This document shows positions 56,573 through 64,000 of a stretch of 64,000 nucleotides of DNA, one piece after another. The notes beneath the pieces are model-generated. The model had not been told where the DNA came from and searched no databases. It saw nothing but the letters and a program-made list of their open reading frames with translations. Source of the DNA: Seleniibacterium sp963677135 (GTDB lineage: Bacteria; Desulfobacterota; Desulfuromonadia; Desulfuromonadales; Geopsychrobacteraceae); NCBI GenBank assembly GCA_963677135.2, contig CAXXLS010000014.1, forward strand, positions 434,001-498,000, given 5' to 3'. How positions within the stretch are numbered: the first letter of the stretch is position 1; every line of letters starts with the position of its first letter. A program made the position numbers and the translations under genes.

Positions 56573-56944
56573 TCAGGCGCTTTTCTTGAAGCCTTCCTGA
56601 AGGACCTGCGGTAAGCGTTCCATGGCGTCGGTCGTCAGGACGACCTTGTTGTTGTCTGTATCAATGAGGCAGATTTCGTCACGGGTATGAAGCATGGCGA
56701 GCGTGAAGCGTTCTTCAAAGCGGGGAATCAGCTTAGTGGCCCCATAGGTCGAAACGGCCAGGGCCAGCTTGGCCGGGGTGATAAATTTGTCGGTGAAGGT
56801 GGTATCACACGACAATTCAGACGCTTTGAAGTGATTGAGTTTTTCCAGGTGGGTCTTGAGCTCGGGGCACAGTTTATCGATGGCTTTATCGGCCATACCC
56901 GTTTGCGTGGCTTTGTCGGCCAGTTTTTTCAGCTTTCCTAACAT
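56573..56944 (-). CDS. Unknown protein in vgrG cluster
   Basis: 123 residues from the ATG at 56944 (AAGGA upstream; the frame extends to 57028). No signal peptide or membrane helix; the N-terminus is amphipathic and basic (LGKLKKLADKATQTG). The rest is compact and mixed alpha/beta, with one Cys pair region (KLCPEL, ELSCDTT). I do not recognise the family. It lies 140 bp after the pentapeptide-like gene. Confidence 0.65.
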   Translation of the reverse strand: MLGKLKKLADKATQTGMADKAIDKLCPELKTHLEKLNHFKASELSCDTTFTDKFITPAKLALAVSTYGATKLIPRFEERFTLAMLHTRDEICLIDTDNNKVVLTTDAMERLPQVLQEGFKKSA

Positions 56945-57085
56945 TTTTCTTCCTTCTTTCTGATTGTGACCGAGAAGAAAGCCCCCTCCTTCTCTGGTGA
57001 TTCGTGATCTTTTGACAGACAGATTCAAGATGATGAAGTTACGACAGGCCTGTTGCGGACAGTGGCAGGCCCTGTCAGTGACACA

Positions 57086-58234
57086 TCAAAACTTCAGATT
57101 CGATCCGGTGGTGATCAGATTCAAATCGGGACCACGGGTGATACGGCTGGGCCGAAAATCCTTGATCTGGGCATTGGTGAGGTCGATCTTTCCATCCAGG
57201 GTAATGTTATCCCAGACGACGGTGTCGGCTTTGAAGTTCTTGCCGTAGCTCTCTCCAATTGAGCAATTCTGCACCAGCATCTCTTCGACAAAGCCGTTCC
57301 ACAATTGAATGTCGCCTATCTTACAATCGGTGATTGATATGTAAGGCAGTTTCGCTTTGCGTAACGACATAAATACAACATCTGAATTTCTTATATAGAT
57401 TTTTGCAATTGTTGAATTCGCGAATGATGGTTTGATCTGTCCTCCCTCAATACTGACTGACTCTGCCTTAACCTCCGCCAGGGATAATCCGCGCCACATA
57501 TCCACATCTTCAACCTTGATAGTTTCAGCAGTGGCGCCATTGAAACGCACCGGCCCTTCTCCTTGGGTGACACGGCGCAGGGTGACGGTGGAGAAATGGC
57601 TATCACCAAAATCTACTTCAGAAAGAAGCCCCCCCTCAATGAGCACTGTACGCCCACCTTTCGACGTTGAGACATCGACGCCATCAAGTATGCAATCCGT
57701 GATTTCAAAATCGATGGTGCAATCTCCCATGCCAGAGTCCAGCATGTGACAATTGACAAAAACAAGCGTATTCCCTTGGTTTTCTACAAGGCCCATTTGT
57801 GTGAATTTGCAGTCCTCAAATTTCACGTTAAAAAGTTTCGATCTGTCTATCTCTGCATCGACAAATTCACAGTCTCTGAATATGACATCGGTAAATGTAG
57901 AATAGGAAAAATCAGACTGCATAAACTTACACTTTTCAAACACAACCTTAGTGAAAATCGATTTTTTATTTGTCGATCTTTCCCATTCAACACCGCTAAA
58001 CTTTGCACCAGTAAAAATAGCTCCATCAAGATTGCGTTCTTTTATTTCGACACCCTTTAGCTCTACAGAATGCAGTGCGGTATATTCGTTAAGCCTCTTG
58101 ACATCTTGAGAAAGCTCTTCCCATTTTTGCTCAAAATCGTTTTTAAATATGTTCATAGTATTCGCACCTCCGAGTGCAAAAAAAAGAATCGCCAATGTCG
58201 ATATTGCGGTTAAGAATAGCTTTACAGTTCTCAT
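57086..58234 (-). CDS. Exported pentapeptide-repeat-like protein
   Basis: 382 residues. The N-terminus is a signal peptide or anchor (VKLFLTAISTLAILFFALGG) with no lipobox Cys. The body is built of degenerate five-residue beta-helix units, such as LDGAIFTGAKFSGVEW, FEKCKFMQSDFSYSTFTDV, FRDCEFVDAEIDRSKLFNV. It follows the phosphoesterase gene by 7 bp, and its ribosome site overlaps that gene's stop (TGAGG). Periplasmic location is predicted. It may be the immunity protein or an accessory of the effector; the sequence does not decide. Base composition is AT-richer than the core genes. Confidence 0.8.
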   Translation of the reverse strand: MRTVKLFLTAISTLAILFFALGGANTMNIFKNDFEQKWEELSQDVKRLNEYTALHSVELKGVEIKERNLDGAIFTGAKFSGVEWERSTNKKSIFTKVVFEKCKFMQSDFSYSTFTDVIFRDCEFVDAEIDRSKLFNVKFEDCKFTQMGLVENQGNTLVFVNCHMLDSGMGDCTIDFEITDCILDGVDVSTSKGGRTVLIEGGLLSEVDFGDSHFSTVTLRRVTQGEGPVRFNGATAETIKVEDVDMWRGLSLAEVKAESVSIEGGQIKPSFANSTIAKIYIRNSDVVFMSLRKAKLPYISITDCKIGDIQLWNGFVEEMLVQNCSIGESYGKNFKADTVVWDNITLDGKIDLTNAQIKDFRPSRITRGPDLNLITTGSNLKF

Positions 58235-58241
58235 GTACGCC

Positions 58242-61019
58242 TCAATGCTTTAGGATCATGTCACAGGCATATTCCCGCTTCAGTTTACGATTACGCCATT
58301 TAAACGAAGGCACCTCCCCATACTTCTTATGCCTTTTGATCTCCCAACGTCCCGGTTGTTTTCTGGCCCTGTCCTGGGCCGCCTTGCGTGCGGCAATCAG
58401 ACTGGCGACATAAGGGCTTTTCCGCGCCGTCTCGGAATAATCACCAGCAGGGTCATGCACGACATCTGTACTCCCGGAATAGACCCCAACTTGAATATTC
58501 CAGGGGGAGGAGAAATTGTAATGGTCGAACCCCTTCAACCCTGAGAATGAAGATTTGTTGAATTTTATAGAGAGAAAGATAGCATTAAAAGACGCATCAT
58601 CTTTAAGGTACTCCTGAATCTCCTCTCCTAATTCAAACCCAAGAACACCGCGTCCTTTCGGTTCTGGCACTGCGCTAACGCTTTCTGCCGATCCCCCTAC
58701 AAGATAAAGGGTTACTTCTTCAATCAACTTCTGTTGCGCCTCTTCGCTAAACATCGGATGAATCTTCTCCCAATGTGGCTTCATCTCGAAGGTACTGCCA
58801 TTTCCCGTGGCTTTGAAATACTCCCAAAAGCCATCTTTCATCAGATCGATGTAATCACAGGCGACACAGAAACGGGGCCTGGCCGCCTTACGTTTTTCTT
58901 CATCTACCTTGACGAGACTGATCCGATCGTTTTCATCAATCATGCTTCCGGACGGAAATTCCATCCCCTGTCCGCTCATCTCTCCTGCGATGTTCTGTTT
59001 AGGGATCGGACCGGTGCTGGCGGAAACGAGAATCCGGGTCTGGCCAGCAGCAAAGCTCTCTGCTTTTTTGTCTTCGGGATGAATTCCGCCGGTTTTTCCG
59101 GACACCAGTGCTTCAGCGTATTCATCTGGGAATCCATACATGGTGCGATAGGGATCACTGACGACCGGCTTATATTCCGGATGGAACACATACAGCCCGG
59201 CACGATGGGAATGTCCCGCCAAAGAAAACTTCAAATTGTCGTGATTGAGGATCTCGCCATAAAGGGAAAAGCGATCTTTCATGCTTGAGCCATGGTCATA
59301 GGCTGACAGTTGCGGCTGTCCGATATAGACGTCACCCTGTTCTTCCAGAGGCTTTCCCAGGCCATAGTTGACCAAAGTAAAGTGACTGAATAAGATGCTT
59401 TCCTTGTTGTGCGACAAAGCTTCTATAACCAAGCTTTTTTGAGCATCTTGAAGGCTCTGTGTCGCTCGAGGCAAGGTTCCTCCCCTGCGTATGGCACAGA
59501 CCTTATAGTCTTCACCATCTCCCCATTCCACACCAACGAAGCACTGGTCGCCAAAGGTCTGCCAGTAATCGGTCAGAGGGGTAAATACGGTATAAAAAAT
59601 ATCGAAGTGGTGACTGTTGAAATTTCCTGTTTCAAGAACTTTACTGTAGCCCGGACCGTAAAGCAGGATCGCTTCATAAATGGTGAGGTTGTGATCGAGG
59701 GGCACTCCTTCATTGACTTTACCGATGGGCCAAACCCGGGGTGAGATCCCGTAAGGAAACTCATAGGCCTCATGATTGCCAGAGGTCAGTAAAAGCGGCT
59801 TCTTATGGGTATCGTAAAAATGGATCAACAGGCTGTAGACCGACAGGGCATCGATACCGAAGGGGAAATCGTCCGGCCTGGCCTTGGTCACATCGGTCTT
59901 CTTCTCAAGATACATAGCCTCCCAGAGTTTGCCCGTTTGATCTGACTTAAGAAGTGTTGGATCATAGTTATGCAGGTGGTCATGCAGATCCCCGGTGATA
60001 ATAAGAACATCGGCCTTATCCCCCATCTGGCCAAGCAGGTCGTGAAAATTATCGCCGTTGTTGTTGGCCATATCTCCTAGCGGCGGGGACACCTCAGCAT
60101 CGGCACCGGGAATGACGGTTGCGCCTTTGCCCTTGTAACAGTATTGCCTGGACGAGATATGAACATCGCTCAGGTGCCCGATGGACAGCTTTTTTTTACC
60201 CTCCGGGGCAACATAAATCGGGTGACGGGCCAGAAGCGGCCTGGAGGTATCAGGTTCAAAACTCAGCCCGTCGTCCGTCACTCGAAAAGCGTAGCGGGGC
60301 GACTCTTTCTGTGTTTTTCCGTATTTGTAGTAGTTCTGTTCAAAGCACTGGCGCAACAGCCGATCGGAACTGTTGAGATATTTTTGGTGAAAATCCGCTG
60401 TTACCGGCTGTTCATTGCGGACCGACCAGAAGGTTTCATAAAGACCAGAGTTTTGGACCATGGGCAGATCCTTCAGGGTGATACGGTAAAGATGGGTGAA
60501 TCCCATCTGCCCACGCAGCTGGTTTATGGTACTCTGACGCAGATTGGCAAAATGCTGCCCTTGGCCATTTTTCAGCTGGCTTCCCAGTTCGCCGAGAAGA
60601 TGACAGTGAATCTTGGCCAGGTTGGTCGCCCGATCGGGATATAACAATCCTGCTTTGGCCGGATGGTTCAATATCGCTCCGCTTTGATCCCAGGGAATCA
60701 CTTTCAGCGCCGCAGCGATGACCATTTTAACAGGATTACCGCCTTGACCTGCATTGCTTCCGCTGTGGTAGGTCTGAAAAAAATCTGCTCCTGCCGCAAG
60801 GTACAGCTCAATACTGGATTTGCGGTCGTCGTCCAGCAGTAGCGGGCACCCCAGAGAAGGATGGAGGATGACAGCATTATAAATCGGCTGAACCACCTTA
60901 TAGGTCTGTTGTCCTGAAGTTTTGACAGTCGAGGAATTCTGGGTCCTGAGAGTTACGGCAAGTTCGTTATTTATCGCGTCAGTCATTGTTTTCATCATTT
61001 CCGTGCTGGGTTTCGACAT
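58242..61019 (-). CDS. Metallophosphoesterase-like protein, candidate T6SS effector
   Basis: Up to 925 residues. Calcineurin-like metallophosphoesterase motifs occur in order: HLSDVHIS (D285, H287), ITGDLHDH (343-348; where GDxxD/N is usual this reads GDLHD), SGNHEAY (414-416), FSHFTL (H546) and LAGHSHRAG (603-605), so a two-metal site is plausible. Residues 1-270 and 610-925 match nothing I recognise; there is no signal peptide. The start is uncertain: ATGs at 61019, 60998, 60995 and 60986 all lie in the end of vgrG, and the last gives an ATGACTGA overlap. Direct coupling to vgrG supports an effector delivered by the VgrG spike. Confidence 0.8.
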   Translation of the reverse strand: MSKPSTEMMKTMTDAINNELAVTLRTQNSSTVKTSGQQTYKVVQPIYNAVILHPSLGCPLLLDDDRKSSIELYLAAGADFFQTYHSGSNAGQGGNPVKMVIAAALKVIPWDQSGAILNHPAKAGLLYPDRATNLAKIHCHLLGELGSQLKNGQGQHFANLRQSTINQLRGQMGFTHLYRITLKDLPMVQNSGLYETFWSVRNEQPVTADFHQKYLNSSDRLLRQCFEQNYYKYGKTQKESPRYAFRVTDDGLSFEPDTSRPLLARHPIYVAPEGKKKLSIGHLSDVHISSRQYCYKGKGATVIPGADAEVSPPLGDMANNNGDNFHDLLGQMGDKADVLIITGDLHDHLHNYDPTLLKSDQTGKLWEAMYLEKKTDVTKARPDDFPFGIDALSVYSLLIHFYDTHKKPLLLTSGNHEAYEFPYGISPRVWPIGKVNEGVPLDHNLTIYEAILLYGPGYSKVLETGNFNSHHFDIFYTVFTPLTDYWQTFGDQCFVGVEWGDGEDYKVCAIRRGGTLPRATQSLQDAQKSLVIEALSHNKESILFSHFTLVNYGLGKPLEEQGDVYIGQPQLSAYDHGSSMKDRFSLYGEILNHDNLKFSLAGHSHRAGLYVFHPEYKPVVSDPYRTMYGFPDEYAEALVSGKTGGIHPEDKKAESFAAGQTRILVSASTGPIPKQNIAGEMSGQGMEFPSGSMIDENDRISLVKVDEEKRKAARPRFCVACDYIDLMKDGFWEYFKATGNGSTFEMKPHWEKIHPMFSEEAQQKLIEEVTLYLVGGSAESVSAVPEPKGRGVLGFELGEEIQEYLKDDASFNAIFLSIKFNKSSFSGLKGFDHYNFSSPWNIQVGVYSGSTDVVHDPAGDYSETARKSPYVASLIAARKAAQDRARKQPGRWEIKRHKKYGEVPSFKWRNRKLKREYACDMILKH

Positions 61020-63378
61020 ACAGGCCGTTAATTCTCAATTGAAATCGCTGCCGGACATCAAAATCTGCGATTTCTATTTTGTAGTCTTTGACCTGGGATG
61101 TGTAGACTTCGCCTCTATCGGTGGTCACAACACAAGGGACTCCTTCGTACAGGGGGGCAAGTTGCGCTCTTAAGTCATTGTCACCTCCGAAGATATCGAT
61201 TAAATCGATCTTCAACGCGAGCCTCTGCGTGTCTTCGGTTGTCGTCGATTCGACACTTTCTAACGGGTCAATCCCGTGCACCGCACTTGCCGCAACACCG
61301 CAAGGAAGACTGACACTCGGTGGACTGTCGATATCCATGTTGACCCGACCGCTTAAGGTCACTGCGCCCTGGAAGTCGACGGCCTTGCCGAACAGGGTGA
61401 TATTACCGGCCGGGTCCATCCTGATGCCGCCGCCGTTCTGGCCGATGACGATGTCCCCTCCTCCATCCCCTTGGATTGTTATGTCCCCGTCGGCCTGAAG
61501 GAGCATGCTGCCGCCGTCAAGATTGATAGCGGCACTGCAGCCCCCGACCTTCAGACGGGCCGCTTCTCGAATATCAATAATCATGTCCTGACCGGTTTCG
61601 AATTCGAGGTTCTGTCCTGCTTCCAGCTGAAGATTGTTGCCAGCGCTAAGTGTCGCATCCGTCGCCGCCTGGTGGTGGATCTCGCCCTGGTTGGTGATAG
61701 TTTCGTGTGTATTTTCGACCACCAGGTTGCGGTTGTTGCCGACGATTTCGGTCAGGCTGTCGCCGCATTGGTTCTGGATGGTCTGCTTGGCATAGATCTC
61801 AGCCAGCCCCTGGTCACTGGCCAGGCGGATCAGATGTTCGGCCTTGGCGGCGTTTAAGTGCAGCATGTTGTGCCCGGCAAAGGTTTTCATGGTGATAACC
61901 GGTTCATCGATTGTGTCATCAAAGACCAGCTTCTGCCCGCAGGCCGTGCGAATGATGTTCTGCTGGGGGTTGGCGCTGGTGGCCGGAGAACGGTTTTCCG
62001 GGTTGGGCAGAACGCCGACGATCATCGGCCGGTCGGGGTCGGAGTTGAGACAGCTGAGCAGAATTTCAGCTCCGTCCTGCAGGGGCATATGCCATCCGGG
62101 CTGGTACCCGCTGCCAGTGCCGCCGTAAGGCTGCATCCGCCGGGTAAAACTGGAATTCAGTGCGAAGGGCTTGATATGGCTGTCGTTGTGTTGTCGGTAG
62201 CGGGTTCGCCCGTCTTCATCGAGCTGGGCCGTCGGATCTCTGGTTTCGATGCGGGCGGAAAAAGTCAGCGGCAATTTGGGCAGCGGTGTCATCGGCACGC
62301 GGTAGGGCATTTCCCGCGGAACCAGCCTCACCTGATTCCGATAGGGACAATCGTTTTCGCCACCGAGTCCGAGACCGGCATACTGTCGCAACTGATGAGA
62401 TATTTCGATAATAAGATAATCCCCACTCACTCCGCGCCCAAAGGCCTCTGCGTTAATATTTACCACTCGGCCGACGCTCAAATCGGCCGCATGAGTGTCG
62501 AGGGACAGCTGAACCTGTCGAGAGGTCCCGATCTGAGCCAACAGACTTGCCCGTTCCCGAGCGGCGTCCAGGCTGGTCATGCCGGCTCCAAACTCATTGA
62601 GAGTGGTGCCGTATCCGGACCGACCTTGCCCTGGCATGTCACGTTCCGAGAGCAAGGTTTGATCGGGTCTTTCTTCTGCCACGTCATAAACCGCATAGCG
62701 ATCACTCACCAGCTTCGCACCGAACGTCATATGCAGGACATCATTCCCGTTCCAGTCTCTCTCAAGGCCGGCTGCGGGGCGATATCGCAATGCCGGGCGC
62801 GCCAGGGGACGACACACACTGGAAGAATCGGCAAAATGCAAAACTTCATCATCAGCGCTGGCCGCAGACCAGAACAAGATGCCATTGCGACTGCACAGCC
62901 GTGCTAGACAATCAAAATCGCTTTCGCCAGCCTGAAGTGTCATGGTCCGCAAAGGATAGTTCTGCCTCCAGTCACAGACGAGATGATGATTATCAAGACC
63001 GTGGCGGCCGCAAAGGGACTGAACAATGTCAGGCAGGCTCATGTTCAGCAACAGGCGGGTATCCCCCCCCAGGGTCAATCGATAAAGGTTCGAACTCACA
63101 GAGATTTTCCATAACTGACGCTGATCAGGCAGAGTCAACAGATGTCCGACCTCGGTGATGAGGCCATAGACTCGACGCACGACTCCGTCAGCAGTCAGCA
63201 TGGCGATCATCGCTGAGCTGTTGAGATGCGAAGTCAATGACGAGGGATCGGAAGAAACTATTTCAAGCTGAAAAACAAAAGGTCGATTGAAAGTTTCAAC
63301 GCCGCTTAAGCAAACGACAGCATAACCAACTCCTCCGACCTGAACGGTCAGACGCGGCTGATTGGCGGATATAGACAA
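60979..63378 (-). CDS. vgrG: Type VI secretion VgrG spike protein
   Basis: 799 residues from a TTG at 63378 with AAGGAGG 7 bases upstream. Gp27-like part (1-340) with RVYGLITEVGHL, LAGESDFDCLARLCSRNGI-like QAGESDFDCLARL; OB-fold gp5-like part (about 370-470) with LDEDGRTRYRQHND and GWHMPLQDGAEILLSCLNSDPDRPMIVG; then a beta-helical needle (about 500-680: TEIVGNNRNLVVENTHETI). The last 115 residues (SPPSVSLPCG to the end) form an extra domain not part of the spike core. No T6SS core genes lie in the window, so this is an orphan vgrG. Confidence 0.95.
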   Translation of the reverse strand: MSISANQPRLTVQVGGVGYAVVCLSGVETFNRPFVFQLEIVSSDPSSLTSHLNSSAMIAMLTADGVVRRVYGLITEVGHLLTLPDQRQLWKISVSSNLYRLTLGGDTRLLLNMSLPDIVQSLCGRHGLDNHHLVCDWRQNYPLRTMTLQAGESDFDCLARLCSRNGILFWSAASADDEVLHFADSSSVCRPLARPALRYRPAAGLERDWNGNDVLHMTFGAKLVSDRYAVYDVAEERPDQTLLSERDMPGQGRSGYGTTLNEFGAGMTSLDAARERASLLAQIGTSRQVQLSLDTHAADLSVGRVVNINAEAFGRGVSGDYLIIEISHQLRQYAGLGLGGENDCPYRNQVRLVPREMPYRVPMTPLPKLPLTFSARIETRDPTAQLDEDGRTRYRQHNDSHIKPFALNSSFTRRMQPYGGTGSGYQPGWHMPLQDGAEILLSCLNSDPDRPMIVGVLPNPENRSPATSANPQQNIIRTACGQKLVFDDTIDEPVITMKTFAGHNMLHLNAAKAEHLIRLASDQGLAEIYAKQTIQNQCGDSLTEIVGNNRNLVVENTHETITNQGEIHHQAATDATLSAGNNLQLEAGQNLEFETGQDMIIDIREAARLKVGGCSAAINLDGGSMLLQADGDITIQGDGGGDIVIGQNGGGIRMDPAGNITLFGKAVDFQGAVTLSGRVNMDIDSPPSVSLPCGVAASAVHGIDPLESVESTTTEDTQRLALKIDLIDIFGGDNDLRAQLAPLYEGVPCVVTTDRGEVYTSQVKDYKIEIADFDVRQRFQLRINGLYVETQHGNDENND

Positions 63379-63538
63379 GGGCCCCCTCCTTGTTGATATT
63401 GATTTAATTTAACACTGTAAATATTGGCAGTAGAATTTAGCCCCCTCGAGAAGTAAGCCAATCCTAATAAAAAAAAATTATTATTTTTTCTGTTGCCTGC
63501 TAAACTTTTTTTACCATATTTTATGCATCAGTTTTCCC

Positions 63539-63580
63539 TGTCAAGGCAATCACTTTTTCTAATATTTTTTTGCCTTGACA
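63539..63580. repeat. Perfect 10-bp inverted repeat
   Basis: TGTCAAGGCA (63539-63548) and TGCCTTGACA (63571-63580), separated by 22 T-rich bases. The right arm contains a TTGACA hexamer (63575-63580), so this could be an operator over a promoter, or a loop structure between the two divergent units. Confidence 0.55.
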
Positions 63581-63710
63581 TAGCGCAACCAAATGAACAA
63601 TACCTAAAAAGAAAAATGAAAAAAGAAGTCCGAAATTATTTTCAAGAACAAAACTTCCTTATTTTTCAAATAGATAAAAAGGGTTAACGTCAAAAACTCT
63701 AATTCAAAAT

Positions 63711-63738
63711 TTGCACACACAAAGTTCTCAGATAAAAT
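63711..63738 (+). promoter_or_regulatory. Candidate promoter of terminal gene
   Basis: TTGCAC, 16 bases, TAAAAT, 45 bases before the ATG at 63784. Confidence 0.45.
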
Positions 63739-63783
63739 GCGGGAGCTTTTCTGTTGTCGTTTTTGGTATTCGGGGGGGATACC

Positions 63784-64000
63784 ATGGTCGCATCAACTGT
63801 TGATTCTGCTTGTTTAAAACACCCATCAAAATCCATATCTGGTAGTCGCCGGTCATCGTCTCGGATCATTATCAATGGTCTGATCCGCCTCGTTGAAGGG
63901 CAAAAAGGCTTCGCCAATGAGTTTGGCCTGCCTCTCAACCGCGTCTTTCGGCACTCTGCCGAGCGCCTGCGATATGACGAGCCCAGCAAGGTGATCTCCT
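63784..64000 (+). CDS. Unknown protein, 3'-truncated by window edge
   Basis: 72 codons are visible from the ATG at 63784, preceded by GGGGGAT about 4 bases upstream and a promoter candidate. The reading frame stays open to the end of the window. It begins MVASTVDSACLKHPSKS and continues with FANEFGLPLNRVFRHSAERLR in part; not recognised. It is divergent from vgrG, so may be another member of the island. Confidence 0.55.
   Translation, partial: MVASTVDSACLKHPSKSISGSRRSSSRIIINGLIRLVEGQKGFANEFGLPLNRVFRHSAERLRYDEPSKVIS

Larger units (their letters stand above)
63379..63783. other. AT-rich intergenic region with inverted repeat and promoter
   Basis: No gene; two short open frames have no coding character. 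It holds the vgrG ribosome site at the left, a 10-bp inverted repeat (63539-63580) and a plus-strand promoter candidate (63711-63738). The region is much richer in A and T than the rest of the window, with several homopolymer runs. Confidence 0.65.

Noticed and set aside
63493..63687. Possible 64-residue plus-strand gene
   Set aside because: No ribosome site, AT-rich simple sequence and overlap with the inverted repeat.
63699..63989. Minus-strand open frame of 96 codons
   Set aside because: Antisense to the plus-strand frame at 63784, which has promoter, ribosome site and better composition.

Overview
The window looks like chromosomal DNA of a Gram-negative delta-type proteobacterium, most likely in the Desulfuromonadia (Geobacter/Desulfuromonas/Pelobacter relatives). 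The grounds are gene order: a Kdo/LPS-transport block (kdsB-pyrG-kdsA-kdsD-kdsC-lptC-lptA-lptB) runs straight into rpoN, hpf, ptsN, hprK, rapZ and a mannose-family PTS, and a phoH-HDIG-ybeY-corC-lnt block lies nearby. The organism is inferred from these families and their order; no rRNA, tRNA or CRISPR array was found.

Layout. 1-821: 3' part of an HDOD protein. 838-5954 (minus): five-gene envelope module with a LolA-like periplasmic protein, two FtsX/MacB-type permeases, a LolD-like ATPase and an outer-membrane barrel. 6125-8788 (plus): MoxR-type AAA ATPase, VWA protein and a small unknown protein. 8943-11150: response regulator-PAS-GGDEF-EAL protein. 11435-11947: cyclophilin. 12039-18657 (minus): GntR regulator, tripartite tricarboxylate transporter (TctC, TctB, TctA), SDR and Gfo/Idh dehydrogenases and an HbpS/GlcG protein, probably a catabolic unit with a twin-palindrome operator before tctC. 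18995-21498 (plus): mntP, aguA, aguB. 21603-22772 (minus): metK with its own promoter.

22915-38620 (minus) is a long conserved run: kdsB, pyrG, kdsA, kdsD, kdsC, lptC, lptA, lptB, rpoN, hpf, ptsN, hprK, rapZ, PTS EIIA, EIIB, EIIC, EIID, ptsH, ptsI. It joins Kdo synthesis and LPS transport to sigma-54 and PTS control. 38724-46773 (minus) holds a Na/Pi cotransporter, lnt, corC, ybeY, a PgpH-type HD hydrolase and phoH. 46937-53689 (plus) is a tandem duplication of a two-gene unit (HEAT-repeat protein plus HD-GYP protein); all four products appear to share an N-terminal domain. ettA follows at 53780-55456.

55580-64000 is accessory. It begins with a decayed IS3-family element. A minus-strand cluster follows: an orphan vgrG (TTG start), an overlapping 925-residue metallophosphoesterase-like protein, an exported pentapeptide-like protein and two small unknown genes. 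This resembles a type VI secretion effector island with a phosphoesterase cargo and is the best candidate for an undescribed system here. The window ends in an AT-rich intergenic stretch and the 5' part of an unrecognised plus-strand gene.
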